Shown here one piece after another: positions 55,199 through 64,000 of a stretch of 64,000 nt of DNA; the first letter of the stretch is position 1; each line of letters starts with the position of its first letter. The stretch comes from Haemonchus contortus (Eukaryota > Nematoda > Chromadorea > Rhabditida > Trichostrongylidae). Location of the stretch: contig LS997567.1 in assembly GCA_000469685.2 (NCBI GenBank), positions 14,590,785-14,654,784 of the forward strand. The letters run 5' to 3'. A model generated the notes under the pieces. It was given only the letters and a program-made list of their open reading frames with translations. It made no database searches and had not been told where the DNA came from. A program made the position numbers and the translations under genes.

Positions 55199-56750
55199 CA
55201 GTGCGTTTCAAAAATATATGCACACCCAACATTTTGTTTTTTGGGGATTCCAATGCATCCTGTAACCTGTGACCTTCACCATTTAATTCCTTGTGTGCCA
55301 TAACCTACGAATACTTTCTATGAGGAAACGTTGTAGCTGCTAACATAATTTTTTATTGAAGAAAAATTTTTTCTTTGTTCCAAAGGTATGTGCACACTTG
55401 GCAAAAACAAAAATATAACCGAGATCAGAAACCAATGGGGACCCTAAATTCCTGTAAAGGCTATCGGCCACGAGATATCGTTTGAGAATGGTTTCGTTAC
55501 GGTAGGTTCTTTAGTTACCTTTAAGATGAAAAATTTTGAGTGTGCACATACTTTTGGAGCGGCAACTGTGCCGCTCTTTTTCATGCATTGCTAGATTCAA
55601 TCAAGACCCTGGCAGCTATCGCTCACGACCTATTCCTGGTCCTCCACGTACTTTGACCGTTCAGGACAACAGAAGAATAGCCCGTCTTGTGGCGAATACT
55701 TCTTTGTCTGTGAGTCAGATCCGAGCTCAGATGGGATTATCAGTCTCGCGAACACCGTTTGGCGCTCTATCCGCTCTGATGAGTATATCGCACGAGAGAC
55801 GATGAAAAAGGCTACTCGTCTCAGCACTCGCCACAAGCTGACAAGGCTGGAGTCTGCTCGCCCATACCATCAAAGAGCCTCCTCCGGAATTCCTTCTCAA
55901 AAACACGGGTGGCTCTCGGCAGAGGGCCCTCCAGTAATGATGAAATTCATCCGGCTCGTTAAGATTGTACTTCTTTTCATCAGAAAAGATCACCCAAGAA
56001 CAAAGTGGGTACAACACATTGTTTGTCCTAAAAATAGGAGAATCCTGAAAATTCTCGAACGGCCGTACATTAAACCATGATGTTGCCTACGAGCAAACTC
56101 CAGCCTTGTCAGCTTGTGGCGAGTACTGAATCGAGTAGCCTTCTTCATCGTCTCTCGTGTGACATACTCATCAGAGCGGAGAGAGCGCCAAACGGTCGTA
56201 CGCGAGACTGATAAACCCATCTGAGCCCGGATCTGACTCACAGACAAAGAAGTATCGCCACAAGACGGGCTATTCTCCTATTGCCCTGAGCAGTCAAAAT
56301 ACGTGGAGGGCCAGGAACAGGTTGTGAGGGATAGCTGCCAGGGTCTTGAATGAATCTAGCAATGTATGAAAAAGAGCGGCCCAGTCGCCGTTCGAAAAGT
56401 ATGCGCACACTCAAAACTTTTCATTTTAAAGGTAACTAAAGATTCTACCGTAGCGAAACCACTCTCAAACGATTCCTCGTAGTCGATAACCTTCACAGGA
56501 ATTTAGGGGTCCTATTGGTTTCTGATCTCGGTTATATTTTTGTTTTTTGCTAAGTGTGCACATACTTTTGGAACAAGGAAAAATTTTTCTTTAATAACAA
56601 ATTATGCTAGCAACTACGATGTTTTCTCAGTGAGAGTGTTCGTAGGTTGTCGCACACAAGGAATTGAATGGTGAAGGTTACAGGTTACAGGACGCACTGG
56701 TATCCCCAAAAAACAAAATGTTAGGTGTGCCATACTTTTGAAACGCACTG
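55199..56750. mobile_element. Palindromic Tc-type element (two inverted 5' halves)
   Basis: 1552 bp between TA sites. Left arm 55199-55859 and right arm 56091-56750 are inverted copies of about 660 bp. Both start CAGTGCGTTTCAAAA, and both encode the same N-terminal transposase region outward-in: SLSVSQIRAQMGLSVSRT on + in the left arm and on - in the right. The 231-bp centre continues the right arm on the minus strand with VIFSDEKKYNLNEPDEFHH, the first catalytic block, and GGGSLMVW. The second and third catalytic blocks are absent. The right-hand reading (56247-55990) is the better preserved. Confidence 0.9.
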
Positions 56751-56752
56751 TA

Positions 56753-56828
56753 TTTATATAAAGCGCTAACTTTGCGTGTCTGTTTGTATGCCCGTTTGTG
56801 TGTCCTCGCAAAAGTCACGTAGGCACGA
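56753..56828 (+). repeat. Dispersed repeat end, copy 3
   Basis: TATATAAAGCGCTAACTTTG, CGTGTCTGTTTGTATGCCCG and AAAGTCACGTAGGCACG. The palindromic Tc element is inserted in its AT-rich leader. Confidence 0.85.
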
Positions 56829-56990
56829 TCAAGAGCGTGGAGATCACGCGAGCGCAGTGGGGAAGTAGATCACACGCGAACCATTTTTTCAGAGAAGAGA
56901 GAATGTAGGGTAGGAAACGTTTTACATGGGCATCTATTGCATCTGTTAATATCAGGCATCATCGAATACTCTGGTGACTGTTTTTAATTA
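56829..56990. other. Short unassigned spacer
   Basis: Between the repeat end and the next mariner; nothing recognised. Confidence 0.4.
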
Positions 56991-57880
56991 TTAGAGGTTT
57001 CAGAAAGTTCTGCCGTTTTCATGATCTACTTTTAGACGCTCTTTTCTGAGTTATTTCCTGTTGTTCTGCTGTAATATAGCACAACGTTTGAGAGCGCATT
57101 TCTTGCTCTTTATAGATGTTGCATCAGCTTCCTCTGATAGTGATTCCCTAGCTTTTGCAGAAGCTTGGAAAAAACATGGACAAACGACAAGTTCGCACCA
57201 TCTTCCTTTTCCAATTTAAACTAGACAGAAATGCAGCGGACACGGCTCGAGATATCAAAATAGCGTTTGGTCCTGGAGCAGCAAATGCACGTGCTGCACA
57301 ACGATGGTTCGAGAAACTCCGTAACGCGACGAAAGTCTCGAAGACAGTGATGGTAGTAGTTTGGTGGTCAACGGCTGGTTTAACTCATCATAGCTTTTTG
57401 GATCCGGGCGAAACTATTACAGCTGAAAGCTGCCAGGATATCGCGAAATGCACCAGAAGCTGTAGCTCGTGGGCCCTGGATTGGTGACAGCAAGGGGCCG
57501 ATCCTTCTCCGCGACAACGCGCGCTCCCATGTCGCAGACCACCCTGTAAAAATTGAACGAGCTTGGCTATGAAACTCTGCCACACCCACCGTACTGAACT
57601 GACCTCTCTCAAACCGACTACCACTTTTTTAAGCATCTCGACAACCTCTTCCGAGAAAAAGGCTTGACCATTCGACACGATAACAAATCGACCTTCCTCG
57701 GATTCATCGCTTCTAGATCTCCAATGTTCTACGCAACGGGGATGGGCAAACTTGTTACTCGTTGCCAAAAGTATGTATATAGTAATCGTATTTATTTCCA
57801 TCGATAATGTTTTGTTTGAGCCGAGATATTTGCATTGAAAGTTGAAGTTGAAGAACGACAGGACTTTCTGAAACACCTAA
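56991..57880 (+). mobile_element. Internally deleted mariner (SETMAR/cecropia-like)
   Basis: 890 bp with TIRs TTAGAGGTTTCAGAAAGTTC and GACTTTCTGAAACACCTAA flanked by TA. ORF from 57155: MDKRQVRTIFLFQFKLDRNA, AQRWFEKLRN, then a jump to VMVVVWWSTAGLTHHSFLDP. About 120 residues, including the rest of the DNA-binding domain and the first catalytic Asp, are missing. After a shift, LNELGYETLPHPPY and QTDYHFFKHLDNLFREKG follow near 57560-57660, with the SPDL part altered. Probably moved in trans if at all. Confidence 0.9.
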
Positions 57881-58539
57881 TACATCTCTGATGCGCAATT
57901 AAATAATGTTCTGGGGCGTTAATCAATCCCGTCAGAAGGATCCCGCGCATTCGTCTTCAATTCAGAATCGTAGTGGCGTATTGAATGCGTATGTGGCCTA
58001 TGCAATGACTTACGGTGGCCGGCCGATGTTCAAGTCAGTGCTTTTCTGCACCTCCGCCCCGATGTGCAATTACCTACAATCAAACTAGAACAACATTTTC
58101 AAAATAAATGTAAGTCAGCTACGCTCTTGAAAGAAAATTTTGCTCTAGAGTGCCTAACTCTAATGCGCTATTTCCAGGAATGAAACTCAAGGGGGATTTC
58201 GGGTTAAGCAATGCCGTTTTTACGGAACATGAAAATGTTTTACTGTTTTTCTCGAGTGAAATATTAGATGAGCGGTTGTGGACATGTGGTGTACGCATGA
58301 GCGTGCGTAGCTCACTGGTGTCATATATAACGCCAATCAATGCTATAAAGCGATGTGTAAAAATATTGCGAAGGATTCGGAAAGGAGAAGCTCTCGTCTT
58401 GGAAAGAATAAGCGAAACAGGTGCAGGCTCCTCGTCAGCCTCGAAGAATGGTGAAAGGTTATTCTGGAAAATTCAAGTGTTGAAGACTAGGCCTGGATTG
58501 TTTCAATCGAATCAAAAGTCAAAATTCAACACCTCTCCA
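57881..58539. other. Unassigned; may include CR1 3' UTR
   Basis: Downstream side of the minus-strand CR1. The 167-residue + frame at 58150-58653 overlaps the antisense of the CR1 C-terminus and is not called as a gene. Confidence 0.45.
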
Positions 58540-61058
58540 AGATTCACTTTCCTCAGTTTTTCACTGAATACCTTACCACTTGGTGATTGGAGTAATTCAG
58601 TCGGGAGGCAATCAAGCCACCGTAGTCTGGTAGAAGAAGATGTTGGAGAGTAAAGCATGGTGTTTTCTCGAAATCTTGGCAATGTGCAGGCTCAAACCGC
58701 TGCTCTACCCCTACTTGGGTAGAATACCCAATATTTGCTTGATCTTGATTTAGTTTAGTTCCTTAAGATACGAAATGTCAGGGTCAAGTTAGCTCCTATT
58801 CTCCTGTGAGTTAGTCCAGATTAGTCTAAGCGTTTTCAACTTTTCTGCGTCACTTGGTAAACTAATATGATTGGTACAAGATAAACACATGAAATACAGT
58901 AGTCTTGGAAGAGTCTGTTGTACTTTTTCTAACTTCGATGTATCCTTTTTGCGGGTTCGATTTCATATGGAGGAGCAGTACTCAAGATGGAGAAGAGTGA
59001 AAGGTTTGTATAAAACAAGTAAGACATGAGTTTTCGCTCAGAAAATCTCGAAAGATCAGATAGATGACTCTGAACTTTTTTTAGAAATTTTTTTACGTGG
59101 TCTGAAAATTTCAAGTTCAAATTTATGAGAACTCCAAGCTCTTTCACTGTGTCGCATGTTCTCAATTTAACACCGTCAATGTAATAGTCTGTATCACCTC
59201 CTTCTCCAATATAGAATACAGCACATTTGTTCAGATTGAGAGGCAATGCCCATGTCGTGGCCCATTATCGACTGCCTCAAGGCTGATTGGACTTCCTGCC
59301 GACTGTCTTTGTCGTAAGCCGCATAGATTTTTATGTCGCCTGCGTACACTTGAACCTCAATATGCATTGAGGTTCTAATGAACGCAGGAAGATCGATTAT
59401 TTAGATTAGGAACAGTAGGGAAGATAAAACACCTCCCTGACGGACACCACTGAACCAGCTATGTCTCTCAGAAAAACTGTGGCCCACCTTTACAGTCAAA
59501 AAATCGATTATCAAAACATGATTTGAACCACTCCAAAAGTTGACCAGTCACACTAAAAGTTCTAAGTTGGCCGATCAGTTTTGAAAAACATACCATGTCA
59601 AATGCTTTGGTGAGATCGACGAAATCACATCGGCGGCTTGTCCTCTATTCAAGGGCAGAGACCAGTCAAAATGCAGTCGAGGAGATTGGTTATCGTTGAT
59701 GCCCCATTGAGAAAGCAGTGCTGCTCATGTGAAATCAGTCCAAATCTATGGAGCCATGACAGAAGTTTATCCCTAATTGTTTGTTCCATCACTATGGCTG
59801 GAGTAGGCGTTATACTTATGGGGCGGAATTCTGAGAGTAAATGACTCCTAGGAGTTTTCGGAATACCAGTATCAATAGCTTCCTCCACAAATCAGGAACC
59901 TCACCTAGAAGCATAGATATGTTTAAAATATGTGACAGTGGTTGACAAAGTTAAGTGGCGCATCTCCTGTATATAATCTGAGGAATACCTTCGTAAACTT
60001 CGGAAGTGGAAGGTGTGAGACTCTTCAAAGTTTTGTAAGCTCCGTGGGGGTCAACAAAAACTTCGAAAAGGCGTTGCGGAATCTCAAAAAAGCCGTACGA
60101 TAGTACTTCATTATTGGTGCTATCAAATGTCAACACACTTGTGAAGTACCCTCCCAAAGCATCAAGTTTTTCTTTGTCAGAGGTGAGAGAAGGACCTGGA
60201 GTGTTGGGTAATGCCGGAATATATAGCTAAAACTTGGCTTTTTGTCTGATGTAATGGAAGAGCTCTTTCGTTCTGGTTTTGATAAGCAGACGTCTTTCCT
60301 GGTAAGCTGTGTATTTTTCAAAATGGTAGTCAAGGTCCGAGCATATCCTTCCATAAAAAGATGATTGCATTGAATAAGATAGAAAGACGTCGCTTTAGAT
60401 CGAGTCAGTACAATTCGTGACGTGAATAGCTCAGCCATGATAGGCGGGGAACTTAAAAGGAACAAAACACGACATGGCACTGTAAATCTGAGAATTAAAC
60501 TTCTGTAGGCATCGCACGCAGAGAAGTAATTATCAAAAACAGTGAGCCAGTCCAGGCGTTGTAGGTAAAGGTTCACGAGTTTGAAATCAGTTATAAGGAA
60601 ATCTGGCATGTGACGGCAGTTGTTGATTGATTCAGTGTGGACTACAGTGAATGTGGTGTGGTCGGCAACGGCAATGTGGTCAAAATTACCAAAAGGGGAT
60701 AGAATTGAGCAACTGACGAAGTAGAAAGGGTAAGATCTAAGATATTGCTTTCAGGAGTGGGATGAGAGACCATTTGTGTGAAACCGACATTCTCAATAAA
60801 AAGAAGTCAAGGAATGGAGCTGAAGATAAGATTAGAGCCTCCCCAGTCGATTCTGAGATTGAGATCACCTGAGATAATGGTATTGTGCTTGGTAGAGCTC
60901 ATAAGCTGCTGATCACTTCTTCTTGTTGACTGCTTTCCCGAATTCTTTTTGTTTATGTTCCGTTTCTAGTTTTTTAAACACATCAAGCAACCTGCGAATT
61001 CGAGTTTTTTCTGTTTTTCTTTGGTGCGCTCTTCCTCGACGTTGATCACTCGTCATTA
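58540..61058 (-). mobile_element. CR1-type non-LTR element 2, truncated and decayed
   Basis: Minus-strand order: a short ORF1 tail TSDQRRGRAHQRKTEKTRIR (about 61055-60990); endonuclease end IISGDLNLRIDWGGSN (60880-60830) and ESNILDLTLS; linker (60609-60130); RT blocks LSEFRPISITPTPAIVMEQ (59850-59790) and HEQHCFLNGASTITNLL; a thumb part NLNKCAVFYIGEGGDTDYYI with ELGVLINLNLKFSDHVKKF (59240-59090); and a C-terminal LPTELLQSPSGKVFSEKLRK (58630-58560). No FADD block was found in clean form. The N-terminal endonuclease is missing. Confidence 0.82.
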
Positions 61059-61194
61059 AATCTACCATGTAACGCCGCCCCTCCCCAAGGTTAATCGCAC
61101 AACTAGGCGTAGAGAAACTGTGTCAGATGGCTTGTCCCGAGGTAATAGCTCGTGGGAGTTTTCAATCTACAGGCTAGTCTAGATGAAAAGGATC
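61059..61194. other. Junction between two opposed CR1 pieces
   Basis: About 135 bp between the minus-strand and plus-strand CR1 fragments; nothing recognised. Confidence 0.4.
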
Positions 61195-61760
61195 CAGAAA
61201 GCTGAGCGTGAGCGAACTTCTAAAGCCTCTCGTTGAGCGCAATACCGACCGGGTTGTCGGCAAAATGCTTAATATTCTTTTGGAAACATCCAAATGAATT
61301 ATTTGAGCAAGTTGAGGCCGAAGAACGATCAAAAAGCATGGTGGTGAGCGGTATTGACGAGCCACCACATCAACTCAAACCCTCGGAACGCCAGAAGGAT
61401 CTCGAAAATAGGGTGGCTGAACTACTCGATATTTTGCAGGTTGAGTGCCGCCTAGTAGAAAACTACAGGATAAGGAGGCTTGAACCCTCTCGCCCCAGGC
61501 TGGTGAAAATTCTGTGTCCTTCAAGGCTCACCGGCGAACTGCATTGGCCAACGCCAAGAACCTGAGGTCCGCGGGCTTAGCCAATGTGTTTGTAAGAAAG
61601 AGCATGACAGCTGAGGAACGAAGACACGAATACGAGCTACGGCAGGATGTAAGAGAACGGAATAGAGGGAAGTCGAAAAGTGAGTGGGTCGTGTTCAGGG
61701 GAGAACTCAGAAGATGTCAGATCTTTCTCAATCTCAAAAAGTGGGAAACCTTTGAGTGAG
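61195..61760 (+). pseudogene. CR1 ORF1 fragment
   Basis: Two overlapping frames. 61233-61565 has SKSMVVSGIDEPPHQ, ENRVAELLDILQVEC and ENYRIRRLEPSRPRLVK. 61514-61759 continues with RRTALANAKNLRSAGLANVF, VRKSMTAEERRHEYELR and SEWVVFRGELRR. One shift near 61515. The order (RRM-like core, then VF-R-SMT-EER and a basic tail) is the ORF1 of CR1 elements and parallels the minus-strand ORF1 at 21261-22161. No endonuclease follows, so it is truncated. Confidence 0.72.
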
Positions 61761-62114
61761 TTTTCCAAGAAACTGGTGCCTTTTAAGAACACCACCGAAA
61801 GAGTGAGAAATGATATTTCCAGTTCCTACGGAGATGCGCAAAGAGCGCTTGCTTGCGCTCTTTTTTAATTTCCTAGTCCCACGTGTCGCATACAGCGCTG
61901 CCGTCATTCTTTTCATCTTGATATGGTCCAAAACACGAGGAATACCAGTCTGAGGAGGATGTTCCGTAGCCTTTGTACAGAAAACATTCAGTTGGCAAAC
62001 CTTTTCTCATTATTGGGTCTTTCTAGTAAGCATACGGATGAAGACAAAACAGAGATGACTCTCACAGCAAGCGTAATATGAGTTATGCATGAGACATGAT
62101 TTATGTCACGCTCT
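61761..62114. other. Unassigned sequence
   Basis: No recognised gene. AAAGAGCGCTTGCTTGCGCTCTTTTTT (61840-61866) is a hairpin followed by a T run; in a eukaryotic setting its meaning is unclear. Confidence 0.45.
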
Positions 62115-62560
62115 TTTATGGCAAAAACTTTTGAGAAGACTTCTCTCTCAGGAAGGCCCTCTACTCGCTCTAAACTAGGAGCAAACCGCAAATTTTTCGA
62201 TCCTCACTCAAAAAAGAAGGTTTTCCTTTCCTGTTGGTGGTCAGAAGAGACACTGAGCACTGGGAGCTGCTGGAGAAGGGAAAGACGATTGACGCTTTCG
62301 TTTACGTTACCCAATGCACTGTGAAAATTGAAAGATCACTTTGACCGTACTCTGGCTTCAATGCGGAAATCTACTTCCACCGTGACAGCGCCCGACCTCA
62401 CACCGCAAAGGCGGCACTCGCCGAGCTGAAGCAGTACGGATAGCTGATTGTCGCCCAGCCCCTCTACAGCTTGACCTCGCTCATACTGACTACTGGCTGT
62501 TCAGCCATCTGCAGCGGTTTCTGGGTGGAAAAAAAGATTGAATCAGAATATGATCCTCAA
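62115..62560 (+). mobile_element. mariner transposase C-terminal relic
   Basis: Mixed frames: GRPSTRSKLGANRKFFDPHS, KKVFLSCWWSEE, WELLEKGKTIDAFVYVTQCT, then IYFHRDSARPHTAKAALAEL and KQYG (second catalytic Asp block), then LTTGCSAICSGF degrading. About half of a mariner transposase, without TIRs. A lineage different from the copies at 5760, 13359 and 56991. Confidence 0.82.
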
Positions 62561-62589
62561 CGCTTTTAGATGGGTACCCACTTCAGTTA

Positions 62590-62650
62590 AATACATACAT
62601 ACATACATACATACATACGTACATACGTACATACGTACATACATACACAA
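62590..62650. repeat. (ATAC)n microsatellite
   Basis: About 14 copies of ATAC with some ACGT variants, same basic unit as the left edge of the window. Confidence 0.95.
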
Positions 62651-62944
62651 ACTTCTATCCATGCTTCCATACAAATTTTTTTATGTTAGTTGTTCCACAC
62701 TTCTCCTTGTCTTCATTACTGCTCAACTACTTGATATGCTCTCTTTTCTTTTTTAGTTTTTTCACTCTTTCTTGCACAATAGACCAAATTTCACTCACTC
62801 CTTTTTGTCATCGCTTAGTCACTGACGAGCTCCGGGTGATGACGGACTTTGGTTCGTATAAATAAGAGGCGAAACGAACCAAGATAGGTTAATGGTTTTC
62901 TAGTACAACCTGACGTAATTACATTTCTCAATTAATTTCAAAAT
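62651..62944. other. Unassigned AT-rich sequence
   Basis: No feature recognised. Confidence 0.4.
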
Positions 62945-63060
62945 ATAGTTCTTCATGGTTTATTGGTTAGTTCGGGCAGTATCGACTCTCATTCGATTCC
63001 TGACCCAGTATGTGGCAGCGACGTCACAAGGGCTTGTGTCGCACTCATCTCCAATGCTTC
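62945..63060 (+). repeat. tRNA-like (SINE-type) sequence
   Basis: TATTGGTTAGTTCGGGCAGT (box A-like) and CATTCGATTCCTGAC (box B-like) at tRNA-like spacing, followed by a non-tRNA body. The acceptor stem does not pair, so it is not called as a tRNA gene. Confidence 0.4.
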
Positions 63061-63392
63061 GATGAGAAAAAATGGCGCTATTGCACTATTACACCCCCAG
63101 TGGGGGTGATATGGGTCAAAAAAAAATTTCGCTGAAACTTGCACCAGGGGGGTTATCGAGGCCGCTGATCACGAATATGGCATTCTTAGTGGAACGGATA
63201 GCTCTCTTTGATGATAGGTTAAGCCCAGTTACCTAAGGGCACCTTAGAGACTGCGCTTCAAACCTCTCGAGAAGAAGGAATGAAATTGAAATGAGAACAG
63301 AAGCATTTCCCCACGCTTGAAAGCAGCCAGGTCTTGGGAAAAGGGTATGACCCCAGGAACTTCCTACGCTTGGAGGCAGCCAAGGAATCGGC
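63061..63392. other. Probable 5' region of the Merlin-like element
   Basis: Contains CCCCCAGTGGGGGTG (63092-63106) and a GGGGGGTTATCGAGGCCGC segment. No terminal repeat can be proven because the element runs off the window. Confidence 0.35.
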
Positions 63393-64000
63393 ATGAGTAG
63401 CCGTAGATTCATTTCTCGCTTTCGTTACCAAAAAGAAGCAATGGCTCTCAAAGTTTTGAGACAACGCAATCGCCAGCAGGAGTTGTTGGATTTCTCTTTG
63501 AAGGACGTGTTCGAAAAACTCCAGATGGATCACCTGCAGTTCCAGGATTGGCTGCGATCTATGGGGCTGATGTCCACACCGCTATGTCCATCGTGCCAAG
63601 TATCCATGAGGCCGAGGAACGACGAGCACCACAACGGCTGGGCGTGTAACCGAAGATCGTGCCGTACTGGACCGACGAACGTCACCAAAGTCTACGTTCC
63701 TGCTAGAAGAGGCTCATTCTTCGACAAGTCCAACCTCGGCGAGTCGACTGTGTTTGCTCTGTCCTACTTCTAGCTCCACGACATGGGAAAGGTGAAGGAC
63801 AAAGCATACGAGCTTCACATTGATCCTCGTATCGTTGTTCAGTGGGAGAAATGTTTCCGTGACGTGTGCGCAGAACACTTCAGAAGGAACCCACCAATCA
63901 TCGGAGGATTCGGATGTGAAGGTAAATTCGACGAAACCCTGGTTACTCGGCGAAAATACAACCGAGGACGCTGGGTGTGTAGACACCAATGGCTTTTCGG
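63393..64000 (+). pseudogene. Merlin/IS1016-like (ISXO2-type) DDE transposase, N-terminal part
   Basis: Met at 63393 follows a stop-rich leader. Encodes RRFISRFRYQKEAMALKVLR, then a zinc ribbon LCPSCQ (about residue 68) with WACNRRSC (about residue 83), an R-G-S-FFDKSNL segment, and after a single TAG at 63771-63773 continues in the same frame: LHDMGKVKDKAYELHI, WEKCFRDVCAEHF, IIGGFGCEGKFDETLV and RRKYNRGRWV. The first catalytic Asp (FDE) is present. The window ends before the second acid. The zinc ribbon followed by DE-hh-(G)KRKYNRGR is typical of the IS1595/ISXO2 group, called Merlin in animals. Confidence 0.85.

Noticed and set aside
58150..58653. 167-residue plus-strand open frame
   Set aside because: Its antisense encodes the conserved CR1 C-terminal LPTELLQSPSGKVF block, so the plus frame is a shadow of the retroelement.
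61840..61868. Hairpin followed by T run resembling a bacterial terminator
   Set aside because: The setting is a eukaryotic nuclear genome and the site lies in retroelement debris; no gene ends there.

Overview
The window reads as nuclear DNA from a nematode, most likely a strongylid (hookworm-like) worm. This is inferred from three things: introns ending in TTTCAG or TTTTCAG, a relic RTE retrotransposon whose reverse transcriptase and C-terminal blocks match the kind common in strongylids, and a dense mixture of mariner, Tc1, maT-like, CR1, Penelope-like, Ty3/gypsy and Merlin-like elements. The species cannot be named from the sequence.

One host gene is recognisable: the 3' two thirds of a Vav-type Rho-family guanine nucleotide exchange factor (vav-1) on the + strand, 8424-40544. 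Thirteen exons were placed: the end of the DH domain, the PH domain, the C1 zinc finger, a divergent first SH3, a serine-rich linker, the SH2 over three exons, and the C-terminal SH3 with the stop codon. Splice phases agree at most junctions; the two flanking the C1 exons (PH to C1, C1 linker to first SH3) are unresolved. The CH domain, acidic region and start of DH are not seen and probably lie upstream. Nearly all of the gene's length is intron; one intron is about 14.3 kb and another about 10.8 kb, and both are filled with nested mobile elements.

Layout. 1-3170: microsatellites and a large inverted pair of tandem arrays. 3538-7020: a Tc1-type MITE, a maT-like transposon and a mariner. 9396-12190: a minus-strand gag relic. 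13359-18010: two mariners, a hairpin and a Penelope-like 3' end. 18150-22165: a minus-strand CR1 element interrupted by a 392-bp inverted-repeat element. 22875-29475: the vav PH, C1, SH3 and SH2 exons. 29600-40200: a compound inverted-repeat region holding a long-TIR element with 9-bp target duplications, a MITE, a maT-like element with lost catalytic residues, tRNA-like SINE pieces and a Tc1. 40302-40544: the last vav exons. 40955-45100: Tc1 and RTE fragments and a palindromic hairpin. 45130-51775: a decayed RTE element split by a decayed Ty3/gypsy element. 52165-57880: repeat modules, a palindromic Tc-type element and an internally deleted mariner. 58540-61760: two CR1 pieces head to head. 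62115-64000: a mariner relic, a SINE-like sequence and the 5' part of a Merlin-like transposase cut by the window edge.

No bacterial-type operon, CRISPR array, rRNA or confident functional tRNA is present. The most unusual points are the two hammerhead-like cores, the inverted-repeat elements with 9-11 bp target duplications, the palindromic Tc element, the maT-like transposase missing all three catalytic acids, the RTE/gypsy junction repeats, and the stop-free 66-bp intron inside the last vav SH3.
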